Shown here: positions 1 through 7,855 of the stretch, piece by piece | Position numbering within the stretch: position 1 is the stretch's first letter | Layout of the letters: each line of letters begins with the position of its first letter | Source: Anaerosoma tenue | Lineage (GTDB): Bacteria > Actinomycetota > Coriobacteriia > Anaerosomatales > Anaerosomataceae | Direction of reading: 5' to 3' | Assembly (NCBI RefSeq): GCF_023161965.1 | Contig: NZ_JALNTY010000001.1 | Span: forward strand, 664,501-728,500 | Length of the DNA: 64,000 nt | The notes under the pieces: generated by a model | What the model was told of the DNA's origin: nothing | Databases searched by the model: none | The model's input: only the letters and a program-made list of their open reading frames with translations | Made by a program: the position numbers and the translations under genes

Positions 1-723
1 GAAACCTATCTCTGGATCACATCCGTGTGGGGTGTGTACATCGCGCTAGCGGTGTTCATCGTGGGGATGGGGTGGCGCGTGTACCAGTGGGCGACCACCC
101 CCAAGTCCCCCGTGCGTCTCGGCATGTTCCCGAAGCCTGCGACCAGGGGCGGGCGCTTCTGGAAGATGCTCAAGGACACGTTCGTTGCACCCCACTCGGC
201 CAAGATCGAACCCAAGATGTACTTCTTCTCGATGCTGTTCCACATCGCGGCCCTGGCCGCGTTCGTGGGTCACCTGCGCATCCTCGGCGAGTACCCCATC
301 CTGCCCGACCTCCTCGGCGAGCACGGTATGGACACGTTCGCCGCGTGGGCGGGCTCCATCGCCGGCACGCTGATGCTCGTGGGCATCATCTTCTGGATCG
401 GCCGCAGGACCTTCGGCCCGTACAAGAACCTCTCCGTGCCCGAGGACTACCTGCTGCTGTTCCTGCTCTTCGGCGTGATCGTCATGGGCGACCACCTGCG
501 ATTCGTGTACGGCAGCTTCATCCACGCCGACACCTACCAGGCGTGGTTCCAGAGCCTGCTCGCGTTCAAGCCCGCGTTCCCCGACAAGCTGCTCGCCGGC
601 AACGTAGGGTGGTCGCTCGGCACGCACATGCTCTTCACGGACCTGTTCCTGATCTACTTCCCGTTCAGCAAGCTGGTGCACGCCATCGGCTCGCTGGCCG
701 CGAACTACGTGAGGAGTGAGTGA
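1..723 (+). CDS. NarI/DsrM-type membrane cytochrome b subunit (5'-truncated)
   Basis: The frame is open from base 1 and runs into the window edge, so the N-terminus is probably missing; a GTG at 25 is the first possible internal start. About five hydrophobic helices are visible, with histidines placed as in di-heme quinol-oxidising subunits (FHIAALAAFVGH, GDHLRF, GTHMLFTDL and a late KLVHAI). Known relatives (NarI, DsrM, HmeC) pass electrons between the quinone pool and a partner iron-sulfur protein. The stop TGA overlaps the ATG of the downstream HdrD-like gene by one base, so the two are translationally coupled and probably form one membrane complex. The electron acceptor cannot be told from the sequence. 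Confidence 0.75.
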   Translation, partial: ETYLWITSVWGVYIALAVFIVGMGWRVYQWATTPKSPVRLGMFPKPATRGGRFWKMLKDTFVAPHSAKIEPKMYFFSMLFHIAALAAFVGHLRILGEYPILPDLLGEHGMDTFAAWAGSIAGTLMLVGIIFWIGRRTFGPYKNLSVPEDYLLLFLLFGVIVMGDHLRFVYGSFIHADTYQAWFQSLLAFKPAFPDKLLAGNVGWSLGTHMLFTDLFLIYFPFSKLVHAIGSLAANYVRSE

Positions 724-2027
724 TGATGGAGGCGATCCGGCTCGAGACCCTCACGGGCGTCATCGACAAGAAGATGAACCGCCAGCTCAAGCAGTACATC
801 GACATCTGCGCGCGCTGCGCGATCTGCAAGGACGCATGCCATCAGTACGTGGGAACGGGCGACTTCAAGTACCTCCCGGCGCGCAGGGCCGAGCTCATCA
901 GGCAGATCTACAAGAAGTACTTCGACGGCGCGGGACGCTTCATGCCGGCGCTCTACGAGGCGCGCGATCCTGACGAGAACCTGCTCGACGAGCTCTACGA
1001 CTCCACGTACGCATGCACCGGCTGCCGCCGCTGCATGTACTACTGCCCCTTCTCGATCGACACGGCATGGATCCTGTCGGTGGCCAAAGCGATCCTCATC
1101 GCGGCAGGCCGGGGCAACGAGATGCTCGGCCAGCTCGCCGACGCCGCGATCTTCAAGGGCGAGAACGCGGCGATGTTCGAGGGCGTCATGCTGAGCGGCT
1201 TCGAGGACATCACCGAGGAGGTCCGCGCCATCACGGGCAACCCGGAGCACAAGGTGCACGTGAACAAGGAGGGCGCCGACATCCTGTACGTGGCGCTCGC
1301 CGGGGCGCACTCCATCCGGCCCGCGGCCGTGATCTTCGAGGAAGCCGGCGAGAACTGGACGATCTCGATGTTCGAGGCCGCCAACTACGGCTTCTTCTAC
1401 GGCGACACCGAGAAGGCGCGGCTGATCACCAAGCGCTACATCGACGAGGCCAAGCGCCTCGGCGTGAAGGAGATCGTGGTGCCGGAGTGCGGCCATGCCT
1501 ACCGCGTCGCCGAGTTCTTCTACGAGGCGTGGAGCAAGGAGCCGATGCCGTTCAAGGTGAGCCACATCCTTGAGAAGGTCGACGAGTACATCAAGGCCGG
1601 ACGCATCACGGTGGACAAGAACAAGATCGACGGCAAGGTCACGTACCACGACCCGTGCCAGCTTGGCCGCAACGGCGGCAAGTTCGAGCAGCCGCGCGAC
1701 ATCGTGAAGGCGGTCACCGACGACTTCGTGGACCTTACCCCCAACCGCGCCGAGCAGTGGTGCTGCGGCGGTGGCGGCGGGATCGTGGCCATGGAGGAGT
1801 TCAAGGACGTGCGGCTGAAGTCGGGTATCAAGAAGGTCGAGCAGCTCCGGGCGAGCGGCGCCAGCGTGCTGGCGTGTCCGTGCGAGAACTGCCGCCTGCA
1901 GATCGAGGAGCTCAACGAGGTGCACGGGCTCGGACTCGAGATCTGGCAGGTCATCGACCTGGTGGTGGCTGCCATGCCGCTTCCTGGGAACGACGCAGCC
2001 GAGAGCGAGGCTTCAGCCGAGGCGTGA
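723..2027 (+). CDS. HdrD/DsrK-like iron-sulfur oxidoreductase subunit
   Basis: A 434-residue protein starting at ATG 723, which overlaps the upstream stop (GTG 720 is also possible). Two CxxCxxCxxxC [4Fe-4S] motifs lie at about C29/C32/C35/C39 and C98/C101/C104/C108 (the second followed by Pro). The C-terminal half carries a heterodisulfide-reductase CCG domain: YHDPCQLGR, WCCGGGGG and CPCENC, the signature of the non-cubane cluster that handles disulfides in HdrB/D. A second, N-proximal CCG repeat is not complete. With the cytochrome gene before it, this resembles HdrDE, DsrMK or HmeCD modules that couple quinol to a thiol/disulfide or sulfur substrate. The actual substrate is not determinable. 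Confidence 0.8.
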   Translation: MMEAIRLETLTGVIDKKMNRQLKQYIDICARCAICKDACHQYVGTGDFKYLPARRAELIRQIYKKYFDGAGRFMPALYEARDPDENLLDELYDSTYACTGCRRCMYYCPFSIDTAWILSVAKAILIAAGRGNEMLGQLADAAIFKGENAAMFEGVMLSGFEDITEEVRAITGNPEHKVHVNKEGADILYVALAGAHSIRPAAVIFEEAGENWTISMFEAANYGFFYGDTEKARLITKRYIDEAKRLGVKEIVVPECGHAYRVAEFFYEAWSKEPMPFKVSHILEKVDEYIKAGRITVDKNKIDGKVTYHDPCQLGRNGGKFEQPRDIVKAVTDDFVDLTPNRAEQWCCGGGGGIVAMEEFKDVRLKSGIKKVEQLRASGASVLACPCENCRLQIEELNEVHGLGLEIWQVIDLVVAAMPLPGNDAAESEASAEA

Positions 2028-2060
2028 CACACGGGCGCTGAGCGCTCGAGCGACAGTGAT

Positions 2061-2088
2061 GAAGGGCGTCGGGCCTCCGGCGCCCTTC
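2061..2088. terminator. bidirectional hairpin terminator
   Basis: An 8-bp stem GAAGGGCG/CGCCCTTC encloses a GC-rich loop with further pairing. It sits between the converging HdrD-like and uroporphyrinogen-decarboxylase-like genes, and no long T-tract follows. Confidence 0.6.
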
Positions 2089-2107
2089 ACGCGTTCAGCG
2101 CGCCGTC

Positions 2108-2938
2108 CTAGACCGCACGCGCGGCCTCGAGCGCGGTCACCAGACCGGCCACCTCGCGCTCGGTGGTGATGCCGCCGTCGTCGGCCACGAGAAGCCCGCC
2201 GGCCTGCGCGATGACCCCGATCGTGCTGCCGAGGGCCTCCGCGCGCGCCGCGTTGCCGAGCTCGCCCGTGAGCAGACCGCCGATAAGCGCCAGCCCGGCT
2301 TCGCGCGCCGCCCAGAAGAGGCGATCGAAGGCCTCGAAGCCGAGTCCTCCCCCGGCGTGGAGCGCCACGAACCCGGCGCGGGCGATCGCGGGCAGCAAGG
2401 GCCGGACATCGCCGTCGGAGTGGAACACCGCCGGCACGCCCAGCGCTCGCGCGGTCTCCACCACGCGCGCGTATCGCGGCAGCAGCTCGGCGATAGCGAA
2501 ATCGGGCGCCACCAGCGGGCCGTCGGTACCCGCGACGTCCTCGGCCAGCACGAGCGCCCGGGCGCCCGCGTCCACGCCCGAAGAGACGAGACCGAGGATG
2601 GCGTCGAGCCTGGCCTCGAGGCGCTCCCCCACTGCCGAGGGATCGGTGAGCGTGGCCCGGAGGCCCTCCATCTCGCCCCACGACTCGATCACCGGCCACA
2701 GCGGCCCGCTCACCGACCACAACGGGGCCACGTCGGCCTCCACGAGGGCGTCCACGGCATCTGCCGCCCACGGCTCCTCGGCCGGAACGAACGCGAACGA
2801 CGCCCCGAGCGAGACGCACGCCTCGGACAGGTCCTCCACCGGTCCCCGGACGCCGCCCACCACGGGGCCCAGCGTCTGATGCGGCACGAAGGTGAGGCCG
2901 AAGGGGAACGGTGTCCCATGCACGTCGAGCGGAGTCAT
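2108..2938 (-). CDS. uroporphyrinogen decarboxylase (URO-D) superfamily protein
   Basis: A 276-residue protein starting at the ATG at 2938, three bases from the stop of the upstream gene. The sequence has the URO-D/corrinoid-methyltransferase barrel pattern: an early GLTFVPHQTLG segment, a mid-protein ARALVLAEDVAGTDGPLVAP, then PAVFHSDGDVRPLLP and HAGGGLGFE, which match the strand-end HSDG and late glycine-rich motifs of methylcobamide:CoM methyltransferase-like members. It is shorter than HemE (about 340 residues) and no haem-biosynthesis genes lie nearby, so a methyl-transfer or unknown role is more likely than haem synthesis. It shares an operon direction with a small multidrug-export-type membrane protein and a hypothetical gene. 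Confidence 0.55.
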   Translation of the reverse strand: MTPLDVHGTPFPFGLTFVPHQTLGPVVGGVRGPVEDLSEACVSLGASFAFVPAEEPWAADAVDALVEADVAPLWSVSGPLWPVIESWGEMEGLRATLTDPSAVGERLEARLDAILGLVSSGVDAGARALVLAEDVAGTDGPLVAPDFAIAELLPRYARVVETARALGVPAVFHSDGDVRPLLPAIARAGFVALHAGGGLGFEAFDRLFWAAREAGLALIGGLLTGELGNAARAEALGSTIGVIAQAGGLLVADDGGITTEREVAGLVTALEAARAV

Positions 2939-2940
2939 CG

Positions 2941-3405
2941 CTAGAACAGCTTCACGCCGGCGGAGACGAGCTCGGACGCGCCCCAGATCACGAAGAACGC
3001 AACCACGACGCCGAGCGAGACCGCGAGGAACGCCCGCTTGGGCTCCATGTCGAGCAGCCACGAGGCGGCCGTTCCGGAGTATGCGCCGCTTCCCGGCAGC
3101 GGGATGGCCACGAACACCGCAAGGCCGAGGAACCCGTACTTCTTCACGTACGGATGCGCCTTGGCCCGGATGCTCTCGAACTTGCGGTGCAGCCACCCGT
3201 CCTCGGGGAACCGCTCGTACATGAACTCGAGGAAGTAGTAGCCCGGCCAGAAGATCACCAGGTTCGCGATGAGGATGAGCGGCAGATACACCTGCTCGGC
3301 CTGCTGCACGGCAAGCGGCACGGCGGCCCGCGCCTCGATCCACGGGATCCATGTGATCACGATGTACTTCAGCCACTCGGGAAGGCCGCTCACGAACTCG
3401 GGCAT
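2941..3405 (-). CDS. small multidrug export-family membrane protein
   Basis: A 154-residue integral membrane protein with the features of the putative small multidrug export family: an N-terminal re-entrant-like segment with WIPWIEARAAVPLA, a helix NLVIFWPGYYFLEF, a basic cytoplasmic loop, the conserved AIPLPGSGAYSG segment, and two C-terminal helices. The family name comes from weak homology and transport has not been shown for most members. It lies between the URO-D-like gene (two-base gap) and a hypothetical gene (three-base gap), so the three genes are likely co-transcribed. Confidence 0.7.
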   Translation of the reverse strand: MPEFVSGLPEWLKYIVITWIPWIEARAAVPLAVQQAEQVYLPLILIANLVIFWPGYYFLEFMYERFPEDGWLHRKFESIRAKAHPYVKKYGFLGLAVFVAIPLPGSGAYSGTAASWLLDMEPKRAFLAVSLGVVVAFFVIWGASELVSAGVKLF

Positions 3406-3408
3406 CGC

Positions 3409-3783
3409 TTACCTTTCGGGAGAGAACACGCTGTAGATGCGCTCGATCTCCGACCGCCAGTACGCCTCGGGATCGGAGACGTCGCGGCCGAGGCGCGCCG
3501 CGTTGCGGAAGTAGCCGTTGCCCGGCATGCTGGTGTCAGCCCGTACCACGAGCGACGCGAGCATGATGCCATGCCTGGCGTCGGCCTCGGTGCATATCTC
3601 ATTGAGGAAGCCCATGATCGCCCACGAGAAGGGCTTGAGCGTGATGGCGTCGACCGACCGGCAGATCTCAGCGTACGTGATCGTGCCGCGCTGACGCGCA
3701 CGCTCCTCAAGGAGCGCGTTGGCCTGGACCTTGGCGAACTCCCACGCTTCGATCGGGAAGCCGTATCTCGTGTTCTCGGACAT
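3409..3783 (-). CDS. conserved hypothetical protein, 124 residues
   Basis: A 124-residue soluble protein starting at ATG 3783. It has the pattern [13 protein letters not shown], then a central helical part and [18 protein letters not shown], in which a valine-rich strand is followed by a P-G-x-G-[FY]-F turn. I have seen this arrangement in small uncharacterised proteins but cannot name a function. It is the first gene of a three-gene run with the small export protein and the URO-D-like protein. It is divergent from the ArfB-like gene at 3863, with about 80 bases between them. Confidence 0.6.
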   Translation of the reverse strand: MSENTRYGFPIEAWEFAKVQANALLEERARQRGTITYAEICRSVDAITLKPFSWAIMGFLNEICTEADARHGIMLASLVVRADTSMPGNGYFRNAARLGRDVSDPEAYWRSEIERIYSVFSPER

Positions 3784-3862
3784 GCAGGGAGTATGCCACA
3801 GGGAGGGGACACCGGGCTCACGCGACACGGGTCCGTTTCCTGTAGCGCGTAGAATGGGCCGC

Positions 3863-4228
3863 ATGAACGAACGCTACGACATCCCCGCCGAGGACGACGC
3901 GCTTCTGGCCGAGTGCGATGTCCAGGTGTTCCGCGGCTCGGGCCCTGGCGGGCAGAGCGTGAACACCACGGACAGCGCCGTGCGGCTGCGACACCGTCCG
4001 AGCGGCATCACCGTGGTGGGCCGGCGCGAGCGGAGCCAGCTGCAGAACAAGCGCGACTGCCTCGAGCGGTTGCGCGCCAGGCTCGAAGAGCACAACGCCG
4101 CGCTCGACGCCCCCAGCCGCGTACCCACGCGCAAGAGTCGTGCGGCCAAGGCCCGCCAGGTGGAGGCCAAGCGCAAGCGGTCGCGCACCAAGCGAGCGCG
4201 CGGACGGGTGGACCGCCGCGAGGAGTAG
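3863..4228 (+). CDS. ArfB-like peptidyl-tRNA hydrolase (RF-1 domain, GGQ)
   Basis: A 121-residue protein starting at ATG 3863; an in-frame ATG at 3854 is an alternative. It consists of a catalytic GGQ domain ([19 protein letters not shown], about residues 23-42) and a strongly basic C-terminal tail rich in Lys/Arg. It has no stop-codon-reading domain. This is the layout of ArfB/ICT1-type factors, which hydrolyse peptidyl-tRNA on stalled ribosomes with the basic tail in the empty mRNA channel. The GGQ loop ([11 protein letters not shown]) is close to that of the RF2 in this window, so the gene may descend from a release-factor fragment. tmRNA and SmpB, the main rescue system, lie 1.5-3.5 kb away. 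Confidence 0.75.
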   Translation: MNERYDIPAEDDALLAECDVQVFRGSGPGGQSVNTTDSAVRLRHRPSGITVVGRRERSQLQNKRDCLERLRARLEEHNAALDAPSRVPTRKSRAAKARQVEAKRKRSRTKRARGRVDRREE

Positions 4229-4294
4229 CGGACGACCTGAGTGATTCCCCGAGTGCACCCCGCTGGCCTGGGCGAGTCGGACCGGGCAATGGCA

Positions 4295-4339
4295 TTGTCC
4301 TACTCGATGTCTATCGATATACTTGGCGTTGTACGCAAC
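4295..4339 (+). promoter_or_regulatory. promoter and palindrome before the toxin-antitoxin pair
   Basis: TTGTCC (4295-4300), 17 bases, then TATACT (4318-4323) forms a good sigma-70-type promoter. A palindrome GTTG-TACG-CAAC at 4328-4339 falls on the expected transcription start and could be the operator for autorepression by the AbrB-type antitoxin. The promoter call rests on sequence match only. Confidence 0.5.
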
Positions 4340-4361
4340 CGTTATCGACATGGAGTCTGGC

Positions 4362-4568
4362 ATGGATACCGTCACCATCTCGCCCAAGTTCCAGGTGGTC
4401 ATTCCTAAGCGGATCCGCGAGCGTCTGGACCTGCGCCCGGGTCAGCAGGTGCAGGTCATCGAGTACGGCGACCGGATCGAGTTCATGCCGGTACGTTCGA
4501 TCGCGAGCATGCGAGGCTTCCTCTCGGGCATCGACACTTCGGTGATTCGTGAGGATGACCGTGTATGA
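4362..4568 (+). CDS. AbrB/MazE-type antitoxin
   Basis: A 68-residue swapped-hairpin DNA-binding protein. The start is taken at ATG 4362 because TGGAG (4351-4355) is placed as a ribosome-binding site and because family members begin with the strand MDTVTISPKFQVVIPK. The core motif KFQVVIPKRIRERLDLRPGQ is diagnostic of SpoVT/AbrB antitoxins; the tail after about residue 45 would wrap the toxin. The stop overlaps the toxin start by four bases (ATGA), the usual coupling in such modules. It is expected to neutralise the PIN toxin and repress its own promoter. Confidence 0.85.
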   Translation: MDTVTISPKFQVVIPKRIRERLDLRPGQQVQVIEYGDRIEFMPVRSIASMRGFLSGIDTSVIREDDRV

Positions 4569-4945
4569 ACGTTGTCGATTCATGTGGATGGCTCGAGTAT
4601 CTGGCATCCGGGCCGAACGCCGACTTCTTCTCGCCCGCACTGACCGACGTCGAATCGCTCATCGTTCCCGCGGTCAGCATCTATGAGGTCTTCAAACGAG
4701 TTCTACAGCAGCGTGATGAGGGCGATGCGTTTCAGGTTGTGGCACTCATGCAACAAGGTCGGATAGTGGACTTCGATGCGACCTTGGCGATCGAGGCAGC
4801 GACATTGAGCGTCGACCTTGGACTGCCTATGGCCGATGCGATCATGCTGTCCACGGCACGAGCCCACGGAGCGACCCTCTGGACACAGGACTCCCACTTC
4901 GAAGGCGTTGAAGGGGTGCGCTACAAGGATGTTCGGCCGGGCTGA
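4565..4945 (+). CDS. PIN-domain ribonuclease toxin (VapC-like)
   Basis: A 126-residue PIN protein. The acidic metal-binding residues of the family are visible: MNVVDSCGWLEYL (D5), a glutamate in SIYEVFKR, the aspartate in GLPMADAIMLSTA and WTQDSHF near the C-terminus. VapC toxins cleave specific RNAs, often initiator tRNA or rRNA; the target here is unknown. It is translated from the ATGA overlap with the AbrB-type antitoxin. The pair is less GC-rich than its flanks and abuts a lipoprotein-like remnant on the other strand, which suggests acquisition by insertion. Confidence 0.85.
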   Translation: MNVVDSCGWLEYLASGPNADFFSPALTDVESLIVPAVSIYEVFKRVLQQRDEGDAFQVVALMQQGRIVDFDATLAIEAATLSVDLGLPMADAIMLSTARAHGATLWTQDSHFEGVEGVRYKDVRPG

Positions 4946-5168
4946 CAAGCGATGTGCGCCGACCCACCACGCCTTCGATCAGCACCTGACCGTCGCTCGA
5001 AAGTCCAACCCCTTGCACATCAAACCAGAAGTCCTGGGATTCATGGCGCGAGAAGGCCGGTACGGTCTCGTGCAGCGAGTCGATGTCACGCCCCGGGTCA
5101 TCGGCGCACGCTGCAACTGAATGCGCTGCCAGCAGCACCAACATGCACACCGTTATCCGCTTCGTTCG
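4842..5168 (-). pseudogene. possible lipoprotein gene remnant
   Basis: Reading the minus strand from just after a stop at 5169-5171 gives a lipoprotein-like N-terminus: Thr-Lys-Arg, a hydrophobic stretch VCMLVLLAAHSVAAC with a lipobox-like VAAC, then ADDPGRD. A short plausible segment FWFDVQGVGLSSDGQVLIEG follows. The only in-frame start is a GTG at 5150 inside the hydrophobic part, after the basic residues. The 3' part runs antisense into the toxin gene. This looks like the 5' piece of a degraded gene, perhaps cut when the toxin-antitoxin pair arrived. It could be chance; 5170-5308 shows nothing else I can name. Confidence 0.3.
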
Positions 5169-5308
5169 TCAGGCCTCAGAGGATCAGAACCGGGCCTGAC
5201 CACAGGTGCACGGAAGACCACGAGCGAACACGCGGATACATCCACACCGGTCACCACGGTGAACCCCACTACGGCACGGCCCCGTCATCACCATCCGGAC
5301 GCACGCAA

Positions 5309-5340
5309 ACGCGCCCGCCCGCGGGTGCGGACGAGCGCGT
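5309..5340 (-). terminator. possible tmRNA terminator
   Basis: Downstream of the tmRNA 3' end on the minus strand, ACGCGC and GCGCGT can pair around a GC-rich inner hairpin. This is followed on the minus strand by TTGCGTG rather than a full T-run. The call is weak. Confidence 0.35.
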
Positions 5341-5348
5341 GAGGTGTG

Positions 5349-5701
5349 TGGTGGAGGCGCGGAGAATCGAACTCCGGTCCACGACAGCCCCCTGGGGAGC
5401 ATCTCCAGGCTCAGTCACATCTTGGCGTTCGGTCGGGGCGACACGGTGTGACGAGCGTGCCCCTTCCTAGCTGGTTCGGTCTTTCGCTGAAGCATACCGG
5501 CTACGTCTTCAGCGGCAGTCCCCTTTAGTGACGTCGGATCCGGTGACGGGGACGCTCACCGGGCGACGTCGCTGCGCTATTTAGGCAGCGAGTGCGAAAT
5601 CATTGTCGACGCTTGAGCGTCTTTTGCCCCTGTTTAGCGAGGTAAGGCGACCTCGGCCTGCTTCTCCCCTCAGAACTCCCGTGTCGAAACCAGTCGCCCC
5701 C
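5349..5701 (-). ncRNA. ssrA: transfer-messenger RNA (tmRNA)
   Basis: The 353-nt RNA begins GGGGGCG at 5701 and ends with CGCCUCC-A-CCA at 5349. These ends form a seven-pair tRNA-like acceptor stem (one G-U) with the T-arm sequence GAGTTCGATTCTCCG before it and the conserved CGACTGGTTTCGAC near the 5' end. The tag reading frame is inferred on the minus strand from a GGC resume codon at 5626-5628 to TAA at 5581-5583. It gives GKRRSSVDNDFALAA, ending with the usual degradation signal ALAA. A second stop follows soon after. The resume codon choice is inference; the C-terminal DNDFALAA is secure. SmpB is encoded 1.2 kb away. Confidence 0.93.
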
Positions 5702-5862
5702 GGAAGGTGAGGTATGTGAAGGTGCTTCCCGCACGGCGCCTCATCGCCTGGCGGGTCTTGCAGTATAGACTCCGAGCACGCGCCATGCCACCTGCACGAG
5801 CGGCCGCTATCGAGTACCCTGTGGGAAAGAGCCGCGCAAGGCGGCCGCCGAGAGGAGCAGCA

Positions 5863-6843
5863 ATGGACAGCAACTCCTACCCACCTCCCCCGTCGGTTCC
5901 GGAGCCTCCGCCGACCCCTCCCGCACCCCCGGAATCGCAGATGCCCCCGGCACCTGTAGCGCCGGATCCCGGCGCCGTTCCGCCGGCCGCTCCGCCTCCC
6001 GGCATGCCGCCGGGCACCGGCGGGTCAGCCGCGCCTGAGCCCAAGAAGAAGAACAAGGCGCTTATCATTGCGATCGTGGTGCTTGCGGTACTGCTGCTGT
6101 GCTGCGGCGGAGCCGCACTCGGTGGCTGGGCCCTCTTCTCCGCGGCCGAGGATGAGATCACGAGCGAGATCCCGCAGGAGCCGGACGTGGATACCGAGGC
6201 TCCCGACAGCGGCGACACGGGCGACACCTCCGGTGACACCGGAACGCCCGCCGGCGGGCTGCCGGAGTGGACCGCGTTCCAGCCCTCGCTGGTTGACGCA
6301 TCGATCTACGCCGCGCCCTCGGCCGACCAGGCCGCACTCGCCGAGGAAGTCACCGCCGAGGTCTATCCCGGATTCCGGGTGGAGGACGTCGTGGTGGAGC
6401 CGGGCGGCGAGGACGCCGAGAACTACTACCCGGACATCATCTACGTGAAGGCCGCGTACGGAGACGAGCCCTCGGCTCGCATCGCCTACTACTTCTGGGC
6501 GGACCCTGAGGCTGCGGCAGCGGCCGGCGTCCATCTTGGGCCCGAGCAGGCGGAGTCGTACGAGACGCTCGCCGAGTCGAGCGACGGCACATCGTACATC
6601 TACGATCACGAGAACCTCGACACGCTCGTCGGCGGGGTCTCACAGCCGGACCTCATCGATGTGCTGGCACAGGCCGACGAGGACTTCCCGGGCTACGTGG
6701 CCTTCATCTCGGGCATGGACGGCGAGTCGATCGGCATCGTGGTCACTCGCTGGGAGGTCTTCCCCGACCTCGCCGAGGGCCTCACGGTCACCTACTACGA
6801 GGCACCCGGCGGCTGGACGGTGGACGAGATCACCGACTGGTAG
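5863..6843 (+). CDS. proline-rich membrane-anchored hypothetical protein
   Basis: A 326-residue protein starting at ATG 5863, preceded by GAGGAG. The first 60 residues are almost entirely Pro, Ala, Gly and Ser, followed by KKKNK and a single transmembrane helix (LIIAIVVLAVLLLCCGG). After a Thr/Asp/Gly-rich linker comes a soluble domain of about 240 residues that should lie outside the cell. That domain is acidic, contains several aromatic-rich strands (YYPDIIYVKAAYG, RIAYYFWADPEA) and matches no family I recognise. The cytoplasmic proline-rich tail plus single helix is a common actinobacterial arrangement for envelope proteins. Confidence 0.7.
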   Translation: MDSNSYPPPPSVPEPPPTPPAPPESQMPPAPVAPDPGAVPPAAPPPGMPPGTGGSAAPEPKKKNKALIIAIVVLAVLLLCCGGAALGGWALFSAAEDEITSEIPQEPDVDTEAPDSGDTGDTSGDTGTPAGGLPEWTAFQPSLVDASIYAAPSADQAALAEEVTAEVYPGFRVEDVVVEPGGEDAENYYPDIIYVKAAYGDEPSARIAYYFWADPEAAAAAGVHLGPEQAESYETLAESSDGTSYIYDHENLDTLVGGVSQPDLIDVLAQADEDFPGYVAFISGMDGESIGIVVTRWEVFPDLAEGLTVTYYEAPGGWTVDEITDW

Positions 6844-6871
6844 TAGCGGCCGCCGCGAGTCGTACACAGCA

Positions 6872-6900
6872 GAAGGGCCGCCCCTCAAGGGCGGCCCTTC
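6872..6900. terminator. bidirectional hairpin terminator
   Basis: A perfect 12-bp stem GAAGGGCCGCCC/GGGCGGCCCTTC with a five-base loop lies between the converging hypothetical gene and smpB. Confidence 0.85.
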
Positions 6901-6918
6901 GTGGTTCCGCGTGCGGGC

Positions 6919-7389
6919 TCACTCGCCCTTCGTGCGCTCGCGCAGGGCGCGCTCCACATCCCGCTTCTGGTCGCGCTCGGCGATCGCTTCACGCTTGTCG
7001 TAGAGCTTCTTCCCTCGCGCCAGACCAAGCTCGAGCTTCACCATGTTCCCGGACGACAGATAGAGCTTGAGCGGCACGAGCGTGTAGCCCCGCTCCTTGG
7101 TCTTGCCGATGAGATACCGGATCTCGGACTTGTGCAGCAGGAGCTTCCGCTCGCGGTCTACGCGCACGTTGCTGCGGTTGCCGTGGCTGTACGGCGAGAT
7201 GTGGACGTTGTGGAGCCACACCTCGCCTCTGCGCACGGTGGCGAAGCTGTCGCGGAGGTTGGTCTTGTTCTCCCGGAGCGACTTGACCTCTGTCCCGGTG
7301 AGCACGATACCCGCCTCGAACGTCTCGTCCACGAAGTAGTCGTGGTACGCCTTCTTGTTGGTGGCGATGATCTTCACTTGACGTGCCAT
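6919..7389 (-). CDS. smpB: SsrA-binding protein SmpB
   Basis: The 156-residue protein matches SmpB along its length. It has the N-terminal [20 protein letters not shown], the conserved GTEVKSLR, the tmRNA-contact segment [22 protein letters not shown] and a basic C-terminal tail ([19 protein letters not shown]) that enters the decoding centre. SmpB carries tmRNA to ribosomes stalled without a stop codon. The partner RNA is encoded 1.2 kb away on the same strand, separated by the plus-strand hypothetical gene. Confidence 0.97.
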   Translation of the reverse strand: MARQVKIIATNKKAYHDYFVDETFEAGIVLTGTEVKSLRENKTNLRDSFATVRRGEVWLHNVHISPYSHGNRSNVRVDRERKLLLHKSEIRYLIGKTKERGYTLVPLKLYLSSGNMVKLELGLARGKKLYDKREAIAERDQKRDVERALRERTKGE

Positions 7390-7469
7390 CTAGCCGCTGG
7401 TTCCTTTCACGGACTGTGTGCTGCTGATGCTAGCATGAGCGCGAGGCCCGCTCACGGAAGGAAGCGACG

Positions 7470-7757
7470 ATGGACACCATGGGGTATCAGTACCCGCCGT
7501 CCCCCCAGCGCAACGACCCGCAGTACATCGCCTACCTCGAGCAGCGTATCGTGGCGCTGGAGGCGCGGCTGCCCAAGACGAAGGTGGTCGCCCAGGGTTT
7601 CCTGGCCCGCGCCTTCGCGATCTGGGGCCACTACTTCGTGGCCCAGTTGCTCATCGGCCTGATCATCGGCGCGATCATGATGCTGATCAGCCTCATCTTC
7701 GCGGGGAGCATGGCGGCGATCTTCGGCCCGATGATCGAGAACGCCTCCTACTACTAG
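7470..7757 (+). CDS. small membrane protein with N-terminal coiled segment, hypothetical
   Basis: A 95-residue protein starting at ATG 7470 after GGAAGGAAG. It has a Pro/Tyr-rich start (MGYQYPPSPQ), a short heptad-like helix YLEQRIVALEARL, and one long or two close hydrophobic helices (FVAQLLIGLIIGAIMMLISLIF) near the C-terminus. No family recognised. It is divergent from smpB and ends before a strong hairpin. Confidence 0.6.
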   Translation: MDTMGYQYPPSPQRNDPQYIAYLEQRIVALEARLPKTKVVAQGFLARAFAIWGHYFVAQLLIGLIIGAIMMLISLIFAGSMAAIFGPMIENASYY

Positions 7758-7798
7758 GACGTCTGAGGCGCATTCCCTGCTCGGGCGGGTTCGACACG

Positions 7799-7825
7799 AC
7801 GGGGGCGGCACCCGGCCGCCCCCGT
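7799..7825. terminator. bidirectional hairpin terminator
   Basis: An 11-bp perfect stem ACGGGGGCGGC/GCCGCCCCCGT with a five-base loop lies between the convergent small membrane protein gene and the M42 peptidase gene. Confidence 0.75.
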
Positions 7826-7855
7826 ACGTGAGACCACGTTCGCTGCCCGTCTGCC

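Noticed and set aside
2108-3376. Long minus-strand frame joining the URO-D-like gene with sequence upstream
   Set aside because: The upstream part is a shifted reading of the small membrane protein gene; the URO-D-like protein has its own ATG at 2938.
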